Assembly: GCA_014728295.1 (NCBI GenBank)
Contig: WJLW01000019.1
Location: 62,001-126,000 of the forward strand
Direction: 5' to 3'
DNA: 64,000 nucleotides
DNA from: Chitinivibrionales bacterium
GTDB lineage: Bacteria; Fibrobacterota; Chitinivibrionia; Chitinivibrionales; WJKA01
The notes under the pieces are model-generated. The model was not told where the DNA came from and did no database searches. It was given only the letters and a program-made list of their open reading frames with translations. Shown here in pieces: positions 43,474 to 52,282 of this stretch (the first letter of the stretch is position 1; each line of letters begins with the position of its first letter). The position numbers were made by a program, and so were the translations under genes.

Positions 43474-45624
43474 TTAACGGACATACACAACCTGCCGAAC
43501 TATCTTCGGCATTGTATCTCCCGACACCAGAACAATAAATCTGCCGGATTGCATAGCCTGCCTGAGTGGCAGCAGCGCAAGGCTGCCGTTTCGCATCCTG
43601 GTTTTCAGGTTTACCAGCGTCCTGCCGGTATGATCGAAAACCTGAATGCGCAGGCCGTTCATTCTATCAGGAAGATTATCGAGGTACATAATCTGGTTGC
43701 CAATGCGCAGGTTCGCCGTCAAGTCATACCCAGAAACAAAATCCCGAACGGTATGCGACAACGCTCCACCAACAGCAACCCAGTCACCAGCGCCGGCATC
43801 GTTATCATCGCAATTGATAGCGACAACGCGGTATTGGGCCGCAGCCCCGGTTGGCAAAGAATAATCGATCCACTCCTGCCGGTTGAAATCATATCCTGCC
43901 GGTGCTGCGCAATTGCAGGGCCCGCCGTTCCCGGCGCCGGTTGGGGCATAGTCCAGGTTTGTGCTTCCGTTTGAATGACGGGGTCGATACGCAATTGTAG
44001 TCGCCGGTCCCGATCCAATTCTGCGTTCGACGCGAAAGCCGATCTCATTATCCGCCTGATCCTGCCAGGTAATCTTCGCACCGAAATCAACCGCTTCAAC
44101 CAAAGCATTGGCGGGGGCAGAGGGGACGCCCGGGGGACAGTCGTGCAGAAAATCCTGCACACCGCTTCCCGATATGCCGTCATCAGCTTCATTCTTGACA
44201 ATGGCGATATCGGCAAATACATTCGATGCCGGTTTGCGAATGCCAACGTTTCCCGAAGTCTTGTTACGCAATTGCAGGAGCCCCAGCACATGGACATCAT
44301 ACGGGGCAATGTACCCCTTGTCCGATGCCTGATTTGCATGCGCGAAGCAACGATTGTCTGTCCAGGAGTGAGAGAAGGTCTCTACCTCGTTGTGGCGCTG
44401 TACGAGCATACCTTCGCCGTCATTACCACCGGAACCGGCTTCTTTGACCTGGTTGTTATGCGCCCAGACATTCATGCCGCCGAAATCGTAGCCGCGATTC
44501 ATGTAATCTGAAGCCCCGTCTCCGTCAATACAGGAATTATAGGTGGGCGTTCCGTTGAGGAATTCTTTATGCGCAACATTATCTTTGACAACCATCCAGG
44601 TCCCCGAAACTTCGAAGCTTTTGTTGCCCCGGTTGTAAACCCAGTTGTCACGCACGATAACATCCAGGGCATAGTAACCGGTGTGCGCAACAACATCACA
44701 GCGGTTACGGTACATGCCGATGAGCTGCTTGTTGACGTCTACGCAGAGGCGGTTGTCTGCCGATGATCCCGTCTGGGGAATAACATTATTGCCAACCAAA
44801 ATATGATCGCCGTACACGCTGATGATTCCGCCAAAGCGCCACGATTCATCGTCTGAGGAGAAAGTGGAGCAGTTTGCCTTGTTCAGCGCATAATTATGAA
44901 TCTTCGCATCGGTAAACCTGCACCCGAATACGAAACGCTGTTTGCCAAACGAAAGCCTGCCGCTGTCATATTTGCCCGATGTGCCGTCACCGGCGAACGG
45001 ATCCATGATATGCGTACCGTCCGGGTTGCGCTCGCCCCAGCCGTTGACATGATTGGCGGAAAGCCAGGAGTCTGCTACCGCCCAGCTTGCAGCCCAGTCT
45101 GTTGCGTCAAAGCCAAAGTGTACATAGCCGTTTTGCACCTCCACCCAGGCGATGCCGATGCGTGATGCATTTGCCGGTTGCGAACCGATATGATTATGCA
45201 GGCCGGGTCCGCCAGAGTTACGTGAAGTAAAGTTGAACACGGTTTTCAATGCACGCAGACCGGCCGCGTCATAGCTTATAACCGCAGCCTCATCAGACAC
45301 CGGGGCCTGTCCTCTGATTACTACCCCTTCCTTGAGCATCAGCCCCCTCCCATTGGGCCCGTCGGGTACGTCAAATGAATAGGTCCCCTGTGGATAATAC
45401 AATACACCCCCGCCTTGTGCGTATAATTCATCGCGGGCATTTTCGAATTTTTCAAAATGGTCAGCGCCGACCTTGTAATATGACATGTCGACGACCCGAT
45501 CCCATGCTATCGCATCTGTCCATGAAGGACTGCCTGTTTGGTCATCATAATACGAAGCAACGGGATTATCCACAGGTGGTGCTGCAACACGCATTGCGTT
45601 GCGAAGACTATTCCGGTGCTGCAT
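43474..45624 (-). CDS. Secreted pectate-lyase-like beta-helix protein with FN3 and sorting domains
   Basis: A frame of 716 residues. After a short polar start it enters a parallel beta-helix (about 60-480): FENARDELYAQGGGVLYYPQGTY is the usual opening of pectate-lyase-like folds, and many Asn/Asp-rich turns follow. An FN3-like domain lies near 500-610 (AKITWQDQADNEIGFRVERR). The last 85 residues are a sorting-type domain (IQVFDHTGRTLVN, GRFIVLVSG, QVVYVR). The frame as it stands has no signal peptide. A better start with GGAG lies at 45644 in another frame, encoding a signal-like peptide. Enzymatic activity is not proven. Confidence 0.65.
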   Translation of the reverse strand: MQHRNSLRNAMRVAAPPVDNPVASYYDDQTGSPSWTDAIAWDRVVDMSYYKVGADHFEKFENARDELYAQGGGVLYYPQGTYSFDVPDGPNGRGLMLKEGVVIRGQAPVSDEAAVISYDAAGLRALKTVFNFTSRNSGGPGLHNHIGSQPANASRIGIAWVEVQNGYVHFGFDATDWAASWAVADSWLSANHVNGWGERNPDGTHIMDPFAGDGTSGKYDSGRLSFGKQRFVFGCRFTDAKIHNYALNKANCSTFSSDDESWRFGGIISVYGDHILVGNNVIPQTGSSADNRLCVDVNKQLIGMYRNRCDVVAHTGYYALDVIVRDNWVYNRGNKSFEVSGTWMVVKDNVAHKEFLNGTPTYNSCIDGDGASDYMNRGYDFGGMNVWAHNNQVKEAGSGGNDGEGMLVQRHNEVETFSHSWTDNRCFAHANQASDKGYIAPYDVHVLGLLQLRNKTSGNVGIRKPASNVFADIAIVKNEADDGISGSGVQDFLHDCPPGVPSAPANALVEAVDFGAKITWQDQADNEIGFRVERRIGSGPATTIAYRPRHSNGSTNLDYAPTGAGNGGPCNCAAPAGYDFNRQEWIDYSLPTGAAAQYRVVAINCDDNDAGAGDWVAVGGALSHTVRDFVSGYDLTANLRIGNQIMYLDNLPDRMNGLRIQVFDHTGRTLVNLKTRMRNGSLALLPLRQAMQSGRFIVLVSGDTMPKIVRQVVYVR

Positions 45625-45643
45625 AAGGCCAAACGTCCAAACA

Positions 45644-45665
45644 TAGGCAGGGCTCCAAAAAAATG
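45644..45665 (-). promoter_or_regulatory. Ribosome site and ATG of the likely true start of the beta-helix gene
   Basis: On the minus strand GGAG lies eight bases before an ATG whose first base is 45644. That frame reads MFGRLALCSTGIVFATQC, a plausible export signal, but it is one frame off the long beta-helix frame that starts at 45624. The 45624 ATG has no ribosome site. Confidence 0.45.
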
Positions 45666-45719
45666 ATTATACGTGAAAAATTGACCCGGTTGGCGCATCA
45701 CACTCCGAATCGCTCAATT

Positions 45720-45757
45720 GCCGGTCTACTGGCTGTCGAAGGGTACCGGCCTTTTTT
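45720..45757. terminator. Hairpin with T-run between the LRR and beta-helix genes
   Basis: GCCGGT (45720-45725) pairs with ACCGGC (45745-45750), followed by CTTTTTT on the plus strand. The T-run faces plus-strand transcription although both neighbours are on minus, so it may limit antisense transcription or mark an older arrangement. Confidence 0.35.
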
Positions 45758-47283
45758 CATGGGCACATCTGCAGGGTATCCCACCCCGGTTGCTGCTGTT
45801 CGAGCCAGGTTTCCAGCGTGACGGATACATTGCAGAGTTTGTTGTTGCTAATTCTGAAATGACCCAGATATTTGATTTCCTTAATGGAAAGCGGCAAATC
45901 TGAAAGATTATTATCGCTGACATCGAAGGTAACCAGTTTCGGTTTCCGGTAGCCGATGCATGACGGCAGTGAATCCAGTTCGTTTTTTTCAATTTGCAGT
46001 TCTCTCAACATTACCAGATTGCATAAACCTTCCGGTAACCAGGTAAGATGGTTATCGCTTAAGCTGAGCTTTTCGAGCGTCACTGCCTCTCCAAGCGTCG
46101 AGGGCAGGTAGTCGATCTGGTTTGCCGCAACGCTCATTCGCTTGATTCCGGGCAATTGAAACAATTCTGCGGGTAACCGGGTAAGCTTGTTTGATTGAGC
46201 AAGGAAATGCTGCAGCGAAGAGAGTTGGTCAATTGCGCTCGAAATCGAGTCGATACTGTTGCCGCCGAGATGCAGTTCATTCAATGCACCGCACGAATAC
46301 ACAACATCCGGAACGCGTTGGAAAGCATTGACGGTCAGCGAAAGCACGGTCAGGCTACTGCACGACGCCAGCTCGAACGGCAAGAAGGTGAGCTGGTTTG
46401 TATCGAGATACACATGCTGCAATTTGTCAAGCTCACCAATTTCCGGAGGTATCGTATGTAAACCTAACGCGCGGGCGGCCAGCGTCGTCACCTGCTGCGT
46501 TGTCGAATCGACGATTGCGATCTTCGTCGCCGGCATGGCCGACAAGCCATTCGAGTCCAGCAGCGCCCGAATTGCCGTAGTATCATGAACGAAGTTGATC
46601 CGATGCTCAATAACGCCAATATCCATTTCGGCATTTTCGCGTATGCGTGCGGGAACGCAATCCACAACCGGTACATCGTTATACGAGGCAACGATGTTGA
46701 GCTTGAAAGATTGCCTGCTCAAATTGCCGGTGTGCGGCACATGCGAAAAAGCAAACATTCCATTCGAATCGATACGGGCGGTACGCTCGAGACCGTGAAT
46801 GCGAACATAGCCAGGGACCTGCCGGTTGACGTACCGCATGTTGAGCTTCCCGACAAGAGCACCGGCCGGCGTGAGCGAAATCGTATCCAGATCGATACGT
46901 GCCGTGCCGCGGTAAATTATCAATTCATTGACATATGTAAAAACGGCAGCCGGACCGGTTGAGTCCCAGATCTCAATGTAGTAATTACCCGGCTCAATAT
47001 TTTCCAATGCACACATTCCTTGTGCATCGACGGTAGCGTTTACCCTCTGCATCATTGACTTGCTGAGCATGATTGCCGCCGTATCAGCCAGGTACGAATC
47101 GGGACGTATCCGCACCAGCGCCCCGCGGGCGGGTGTGCCATCCGGTCTCATCACGCTGCAGGATACCCTCGCATTTCCGGTGTTGGTGGTTCCGGCAATA
47201 TCATCAACGTTGCTGCTGCAAGACAGCATAGCGACAAGAGCTGCAAGTCCAACGAACGGATGAATGTGTCCTGTCAACCTCAC
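45757..47283 (-). CDS. Leucine-rich-repeat lipoprotein
   Basis: A 508-residue protein with lipobox AMLSC near residues 19-23. Residues 45-270 include a carboxypeptidase-regulatory-like beta-sandwich (GTPARGALVRIRPDSY, ENIEPGNYYIEIWDS). The C-terminal half has nine or so LRRs of the 23-residue type (LxxLxLxxNxLxxLPxxL; SLSDNHLTWLPEGLCNL). GTG at 47283 is chosen because GGGAGG lies six bases upstream and the signal peptide follows. Its GTG overlaps the stop of the TIGR02147 gene (GTGA), so translation is coupled. This pairing of a TIGR02147 protein with a carboxypeptidase-like lipoprotein implies a regulator and its surface product (inference). Confidence 0.8.
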   Translation of the reverse strand: MRLTGHIHPFVGLAALVAMLSCSSNVDDIAGTTNTGNARVSCSVMRPDGTPARGALVRIRPDSYLADTAAIMLSKSMMQRVNATVDAQGMCALENIEPGNYYIEIWDSTGPAAVFTYVNELIIYRGTARIDLDTISLTPAGALVGKLNMRYVNRQVPGYVRIHGLERTARIDSNGMFAFSHVPHTGNLSRQSFKLNIVASYNDVPVVDCVPARIRENAEMDIGVIEHRINFVHDTTAIRALLDSNGLSAMPATKIAIVDSTTQQVTTLAARALGLHTIPPEIGELDKLQHVYLDTNQLTFLPFELASCSSLTVLSLTVNAFQRVPDVVYSCGALNELHLGGNSIDSISSAIDQLSSLQHFLAQSNKLTRLPAELFQLPGIKRMSVAANQIDYLPSTLGEAVTLEKLSLSDNHLTWLPEGLCNLVMLRELQIEKNELDSLPSCIGYRKPKLVTFDVSDNNLSDLPLSIKEIKYLGHFRISNNKLCNVSVTLETWLEQQQPGWDTLQMCP

Positions 47284-48137
47284 GTGCGCCCTCCCGGCAA
47301 AAGCGAGTGGCCATTTGCTACATCCGACACCGGAAACAACTGCACGTTCAGTTGGCATACCTGCGTATGCGGTTCGGCGCTATTATTAACAAGCGTGACA
47401 ATTCTGTCTTTGAATGCGTCTATTTCGGCATTGATTGCCTTGTACAACTCCGGTGTGCAGGTCAGAGTAATGCCCGAGGCGTGCCGCCGATCGAGTGGGA
47501 AACGCTCAACGGCCTCACCGGCACGCGCGATCATTTCCCGATTAAAGCTGCGTACCGCCAGCGAGATAACTTCACTGCCGGTACCAAGCGCTTTGTCATT
47601 CTGCATATATCGGCCCGGTTCGACTTCTTGCACCAAACCGAGATTCAGCAATAAGGTCAGTGACTTCTTTGCCTGAGCAGGTGTGATCGCAGGAACAACC
47701 ATCTTTGCAATCGTCTTGAAATCACCGTCAAATTTCACCATGCAGAACAGCTCGCGCAGCACCGGATTATACCATTTGTCAAAGTAATCGTATAATTCCG
47801 GTGCGAGGACCCGCTCGTTGATGCGATTCATCATCGAACGAAGTAGAGCGTAGCATTCCTGCTTCTGGTGGGATGTGCGGGCCTGATTAAATTTGACAAG
47901 ACTGGAAAAATAGCGAGCCTGCTTATCGGAAAGCTTGAGCGCACTCATGAAGCGCTCACACATGGTATCGGTCAGATTGCGATCACCTTCGATTACCTGC
48001 TTGAGGAAAACCGGCGATTTGATACCGGCCTTTTGTGCAAAGAAACGATACGAGAAAGCGGCACTTTCCTGCTTTCTCGTCGCATAATAATCGGCTAAAA
48101 ACCGACGGTAATCGATATAATCAAAGATGCTTTTCAT
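47280..48137 (-). CDS. TIGR02147-family protein (DUF4423-type), putative regulator
   Basis: A 285-residue protein with the family's opening IFDYIDYRRFLADYY, the helix-turn-helix-like segment FAQKAGIKSPVFLKQVIEGDRNL near 32-55, and the central AKKSLTLLLNLGLVQ winged-helix-like region near 157-171. The family is expanded in Fibrobacter and found in some delta-proteobacteria; DNA binding is predicted but, to my knowledge, targets are not known. A TTG at 48140 is in frame, but the adjacent ATG is the better start. It overlaps the downstream LRR lipoprotein by four bases and is divergent from the FAH operon, whose promoter it could control (inference). Confidence 0.85.
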   Translation of the reverse strand: MKSIFDYIDYRRFLADYYATRKQESAAFSYRFFAQKAGIKSPVFLKQVIEGDRNLTDTMCERFMSALKLSDKQARYFSSLVKFNQARTSHQKQECYALLRSMMNRINERVLAPELYDYFDKWYNPVLRELFCMVKFDGDFKTIAKMVVPAITPAQAKKSLTLLLNLGLVQEVEPGRYMQNDKALGTGSEVISLAVRSFNREMIARAGEAVERFPLDRRHASGITLTCTPELYKAINAEIDAFKDRIVTLVNNSAEPHTQVCQLNVQLFPVSDVANGHSLLPGGRT

Positions 48138-48376
48138 CAATTATCGCAAAAATATGAGATAAACTGAATACACTGCTCATCATTAAAATAGCTAATACTG
48201 AGGGATAATGCGTGCTTATTGCCGCGAAATCAAAATTTTCGTACTCAAATTGAATACGTTGCTCCGTTTTACCAATCACTATCCTGCAAAAAAGCTTTCG
48301 CCGGCTCGATGCGTTCTCAGCCTTGGTAAATGGGCAAAACGTTAGTATTTTGAAATATCGTTTTCGAAAGGCATGC

Positions 48377-49228
48377 ATGAAGCTTCTCAGATTTGGCGAA
48401 TTCGGCCGGGAAAAACCGGGAATCGAACTCGCAACCGGACAGCGCAAGGATTTGTCGGCGCATTTTGCCGATTGGAATCGAGACTTTTTTCAGAGTAATG
48501 GTCTTGCTGCGTTGCGGAAATTACTTGACAGCGGCAAGAACTTGCCGGATGTTGCCCCCGGGCTGCGTCACGGATCATGTGTTGCACGACCGGGCAAAAT
48601 TGTTGCCATTGGCTTGAATTACCGAGATCATGCAGCGGAATCAAACCTGGCGGTTCCGCAAGAGCCGGTCATCTTTTTCAAGGCGCCCAATACAACGGTC
48701 GGCCCGTATGACGATATCCTCATCCCGCGCAACAGCACCAAAACCGACTGGGAAATTGAGCTGGGCGTTATCATCGCCAGGGATGTGCGCTATCTGGCTT
48801 CTCAAACACAGGCGGCCGACCATATTGCCGGCTATTGCATATCTCACGACGTCTCTGAGCGCGAGTTTCAGCTCGAACACGGCGGGCAGTGGGTCAAAGG
48901 CAAGTCGTGCGACACCTTCAACCCGCTGGGTCCCGTGCTGGTGACCCCCGATGATATTGAAGACATCGCTAATCTTGACATGCACCTTGCGGTCAATGGT
49001 GAAACCCGCCAGAAGGGAAACACACGAAACATGGTTTTCGGACCGCATTATCTCGTCTATTACCTCTCGCAATTCATGACGCTCGAAGCGGGTGATCTCA
49101 TTACCACCGGCACTCCGGCAGGTGTCGGCCTGGGATTCGATCCGCCACAATTTCTGCAGCAGGGAGACGTCGTTTCCTTGACAATCGACCACCTGGGTTC
49201 TCAGCGGCAACAATGCCGCAACGCATAA
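48377..49228 (+). CDS. FAH-family hydrolase, likely 2,4-diketo-3-deoxy-sugar-acid hydrolase
   Basis: A 283-residue enzyme of the fumarylacetoacetate hydrolase superfamily. Visible features: KIVAIGLNYRDHAAE near 75, FFKAPNTTVGPYDDI near 100, the metal-binding DWEIELGVII near 124 with Glu-x-Glu, and TTGTPAGVGLGF near 255. Paired with the SDR downstream, it fits the non-phosphorylating L-fucose/L-rhamnose acid route, where such a hydrolase splits 2,4-diketo-3-deoxy-acids to pyruvate and lactate or similar. The start at 48377 has AAAGG six bases upstream. It is the first gene of a four-gene plus-strand operon. Confidence 0.82.
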   Translation: MKLLRFGEFGREKPGIELATGQRKDLSAHFADWNRDFFQSNGLAALRKLLDSGKNLPDVAPGLRHGSCVARPGKIVAIGLNYRDHAAESNLAVPQEPVIFFKAPNTTVGPYDDILIPRNSTKTDWEIELGVIIARDVRYLASQTQAADHIAGYCISHDVSEREFQLEHGGQWVKGKSCDTFNPLGPVLVTPDDIEDIANLDMHLAVNGETRQKGNTRNMVFGPHYLVYYLSQFMTLEAGDLITTGTPAGVGLGFDPPQFLQQGDVVSLTIDHLGSQRQQCRNA

Positions 49229-49244
49229 CACAAAAGAGGCGCCA

Positions 49245-50003
49245 ATGAGCAGCAAACGCTTTGAAAATCAGACAGCATTCGTCACCGGAGCCGCAGAGGG
49301 TATCGGAAAAGGTGTGGCACACCGCCTGGCACAGGAAGGTGCAACCGTCGTTCTCTGTGATATCAACGAATCATCACTCAAAGCCACCGCCGGCGAGTTT
49401 TCGAATGCTAATCTGCAGGTTGAAACACAATGTATCGATATATCGCAGGAGCCTCAGGTGCAGGAAGCGCTTGACGGCGTTATGCGCGATCATGGCCGCC
49501 TCGACGTCGTGGTGAACTGCGCGGCTGTCGTCGGACCGACAGGCATTAACATTTGCGATTATCCGGTTGAGGAGCTCGACAAATTATGCTTAGTCAATTT
49601 CAGGGGCGCCTTCCTGGTAACCAAATACAGCATCATGCACATGCGCAAACGTAACTATGGACGCATATTGCTCTATTCATCGGTTGCCGGCAAAGAAGGC
49701 AACCCCAATGCCTGCGGCTATTCAACAACCAAAGCGGCCGTTATCGGACTGGTAAAGGGCACCGGAAAAGAGTTTGCCGAAACCGGCATTACGGTCAATG
49801 GCATTGCACCCGCGGTGATTAAAACGAAAATGGTCGAAGCAACAGCCCCGCAGCAGGTCGAGTATATGCTCAGCAAAATCCCGATGAAACGATGCGGTAC
49901 CATCGAAGAAGCAGCAGCACTGTCGGCCTGGATTGTCTCGCCCGAATGCAGCTTTGTAACCGGCTTTATTTTCGATCTCACCGGCGGCCGGGCTACCTAT
50001 TGA
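49245..50003 (+). CDS. Short-chain dehydrogenase, likely 2-keto-3-deoxy-sugar-acid 4-dehydrogenase
   Basis: A 252-residue classical SDR: NAD(P)-binding TGAAEGIG near 15-22, VNCAAVVG near 90, catalytic Ser in LYSSVAGKEG near 145, and Tyr-Lys in GYSTTKA near 158. The stretch VAGKEGNPNACGYSTTKA and the MLSKIPM near 210 resemble 2-keto-3-deoxy-L-rhamnonate/fuconate 4-dehydrogenases, whose product is the substrate of FAH-type hydrolases such as the gene 16 bases upstream. AGAGGCG precedes the ATG. Confidence 0.85.
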   Translation: MSSKRFENQTAFVTGAAEGIGKGVAHRLAQEGATVVLCDINESSLKATAGEFSNANLQVETQCIDISQEPQVQEALDGVMRDHGRLDVVVNCAAVVGPTGINICDYPVEELDKLCLVNFRGAFLVTKYSIMHMRKRNYGRILLYSSVAGKEGNPNACGYSTTKAAVIGLVKGTGKEFAETGITVNGIAPAVIKTKMVEATAPQQVEYMLSKIPMKRCGTIEEAAALSAWIVSPECSFVTGFIFDLTGGRATY

Positions 50004-50026
50004 AAAAGGCGTCGGATTATTACCCT

Positions 50027-51079
50027 ATGAAATCAGCACAGCCCGAAGACTCGCTCCCCAGGATCGCCATAACGATGGGTGACCCCGCCGGAATCGGCCC
50101 TGAAATTGCCGTGAAATCCTTGACACATTCAAACGTTCACGCCCTGTGCCGACCGATACTCATCGGAGATGCCGCCGTCATCAGACAGACCGTGGCTTTG
50201 ACGCATTCGTCCCATAAAGTCCGGTCAATCGCACATGTCCACCAGGCCCCGGAGGCCGAGGATGTCATTTCGGTTTACGACCTGGCCAATGCTGCGCCCG
50301 ATTCGTTTGCTTGCGGTGAGGTCAGCGCGATTGCGGGTAACGCGGCATACGAAGCGATCACGACAGCGATATCACTGGCACAAAGCGGCGAGGTGGATGC
50401 AACCGTCACCGGCCCCATCAACAAGCAGGCTCTGCGGGCAGCCGGCCACGCGTTTGCCGGTCACACCGAAATATATGCACACGTTACCGAAACGAAAAGC
50501 TACGCCATGCTGCTGGCGGACAGAGAATTGCGGATTATCCATGTTACGACGCATGTTCCTTTACGCAAAGTCTGTGACATGATTACCCGGGAGCGCGTCT
50601 TTGCCGCAATCGATATGCTGGCGAATTTTTGTCACTCGATCGGCATCAAACGCCCCCGAATCGGCGTTGCCGGCCTCAATCCACACGCCGGCGACGGTGG
50701 ATTGTTCGGCAATGAAGAAGCTGTCGCCATTGCGCCGGCAATCGAGCAGGCAGTCGACTCCGGCTATGACGCTGCCGGACCGGTACCGCCGGACACTCTT
50801 TTTTGTAAAGCAAAAGGCGGTCTCTATGACGGCTGTGTGGCCATGTACCACGACCAGGGGCATATTCCTTTCAAATACAACGGTTTTGAATGGGACCATG
50901 CCGCCCGGACGATGAAACGAGTGAGCGGGGTCAACATCACGCTGGGCTTGCCGATTATACGCACGTCCGTGGATCACGGTACTGCATTCGACATTGCCGG
51001 GCAGGGGGTAGCCAGCGAAGAAGCGATGGTGAATGCCATCGAATATGCCGCAAAGATGGCCCGTACGGTACGGGCGTAG
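50027..51079 (+). CDS. PdxA2-like 4-phospho-threonate/erythronate dehydrogenase
   Basis: A 350-residue member of the PdxA family: ITMGDPAGIGPEIAVKSL near 14, a His in VTTHVPL near 168 for metal binding, GLNPHAGDGGLFGNEE near 215, MYHDQGHIPFK near 272 and SVDHGTAFDIAGQG near 310. PdxA makes a vitamin B6 precursor, but paralogues next to DUF1537 kinases (PdxA2) oxidise 4-phospho-D-threonate or -erythronate to DHAP and CO2. The DUF1537 gene follows here after 18 bases, which supports the catabolic role. The ATG at 50027 lies 23 bases after the SDR stop. Confidence 0.85.
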   Translation: MKSAQPEDSLPRIAITMGDPAGIGPEIAVKSLTHSNVHALCRPILIGDAAVIRQTVALTHSSHKVRSIAHVHQAPEAEDVISVYDLANAAPDSFACGEVSAIAGNAAYEAITTAISLAQSGEVDATVTGPINKQALRAAGHAFAGHTEIYAHVTETKSYAMLLADRELRIIHVTTHVPLRKVCDMITRERVFAAIDMLANFCHSIGIKRPRIGVAGLNPHAGDGGLFGNEEAVAIAPAIEQAVDSGYDAAGPVPPDTLFCKAKGGLYDGCVAMYHDQGHIPFKYNGFEWDHAARTMKRVSGVNITLGLPIIRTSVDHGTAFDIAGQGVASEEAMVNAIEYAAKMARTVRA

Positions 51080-51097
51080 ACAACCTTGCATTGACCT

Positions 51098-52261
51098 ATG
51101 ATCGTAGTGCTTGCTGATGACTTTACCGGTGCGGCCGAGCTTGCCGGAATCGGGCTGCGGTATGGCCTTAATGTCAAGCTGCAAACACGCTGCACAACCG
51201 ACACCTCAGTTGACCTCCTCGCTATCGACAGCGACACGCGCGCACTGGAGGCACACACGGCAAGCCGCAAACTATCCGCATACGCCGCAGCGATTGAAAC
51301 CATTCCGGTGGACCTGCTCTACAAAAAAACGGATTCAGTTTGGCGGGGGCATATCGGGCTCGAAATAACGACACTCATGCAGGAACTCGCCTACCGGCGC
51401 GCCCTGCTGATTCCGGCAAATCCATCTTCGGGGAGAATCATTAAAGACGGCGCCTGCTTTATTCATAACACTCCCTTGCACCTGACTGATTTTGCCAACG
51501 ATCCGCACTTTCCGGTGCGCGGCTCACGCGTGCGCGAGTACCTCGCGTCTTCGCATCTGCCGGTTTCTGTCTGCAAAGCAACCGACGCAATCCCGCAAGA
51601 GGGCATAGTCATCGGTGAAGCCTCCCACTTCGACGATCTGCTGGCCTGGTGCCCCAGCGTTACATCGCAAACGCTTGCTGCCGGTGCTGCAGAATTTTTT
51701 GCTGCGCTCCTCACCCATCGCGGCTACTCAGTGATCGCACATCCTGACTATCATCCCACCGCTGAAGCCCGAACGCTTTTTGTCAACGGCAGTGCATCAT
51801 CAGCGTCACGAAAGTTCGTCGCCACATGCCGCAGCGCCGGAGTTCCCGTTTGCACCTTTCCCGGAGAACTGAACGCACTTTTTGATAACTATGAAGCGCT
51901 GCTTGATCGCTGGGTTGAAGCGACGATTCACGCCTTTCAGTCAAGCAGATGTGTTTTGGCAGCAATTGACAAACCCCTATTAACGGATACGACCATATCC
52001 GCAGCGCTGACCCAATGCCTTGCCCTGCTCGTCGAGCGTTTGCTGGCGGAACGTGCCATTACGGAAATTTTCGCCGAGGGCGGAGCAACAGCCGCCGGCA
52101 TTATCAAGCGCATGAACTGGACGTCGTTGGCGCCCGTCAATGAGATTGCGCCGGGTACGGTTCGCATGCGCATCGAGACGAATCCACTCCTGCACTTCAC
52201 GACCAAGCCGGGCAGCTATCCGTGGCCGCAATCGGTATCAGCGTATATATTCAACCCGTAA
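51098..52261 (+). CDS. DUF1537 four-carbon acid sugar kinase (D-threonate/erythronate kinase-like)
   Basis: A 387-residue kinase of the DUF1537 family: ADDFTGAAELAG at residues 6-17 (sugar-acid binding), YKKTDSVWRGHIG near 75, LLIPANPSSGR, and the C-terminal ATP-binding part with FVNGSASSASR near 227 and FAEGGATAAGII near 325. Such enzymes phosphorylate C4 acids such as D-threonate at O-4; the product is then oxidised by the PdxA2-type enzyme encoded just upstream. It is the last gene of the operon and converges with the GH39 gene. Confidence 0.87.
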   Translation: MIVVLADDFTGAAELAGIGLRYGLNVKLQTRCTTDTSVDLLAIDSDTRALEAHTASRKLSAYAAAIETIPVDLLYKKTDSVWRGHIGLEITTLMQELAYRRALLIPANPSSGRIIKDGACFIHNTPLHLTDFANDPHFPVRGSRVREYLASSHLPVSVCKATDAIPQEGIVIGEASHFDDLLAWCPSVTSQTLAAGAAEFFAALLTHRGYSVIAHPDYHPTAEARTLFVNGSASSASRKFVATCRSAGVPVCTFPGELNALFDNYEALLDRWVEATIHAFQSSRCVLAAIDKPLLTDTTISAALTQCLALLVERLLAERAITEIFAEGGATAAGIIKRMNWTSLAPVNEIAPGTVRMRIETNPLLHFTTKPGSYPWPQSVSAYIFNP

Positions 52262-52282
52262 GAAAACTGCACCACCTCCTGT

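Noticed and set aside
50027..51079. PdxA of vitamin B6 biosynthesis
   Set aside because: The adjoining DUF1537 kinase and sugar-acid genes favour the catabolic PdxA2 role, though B6 synthesis cannot be fully excluded.
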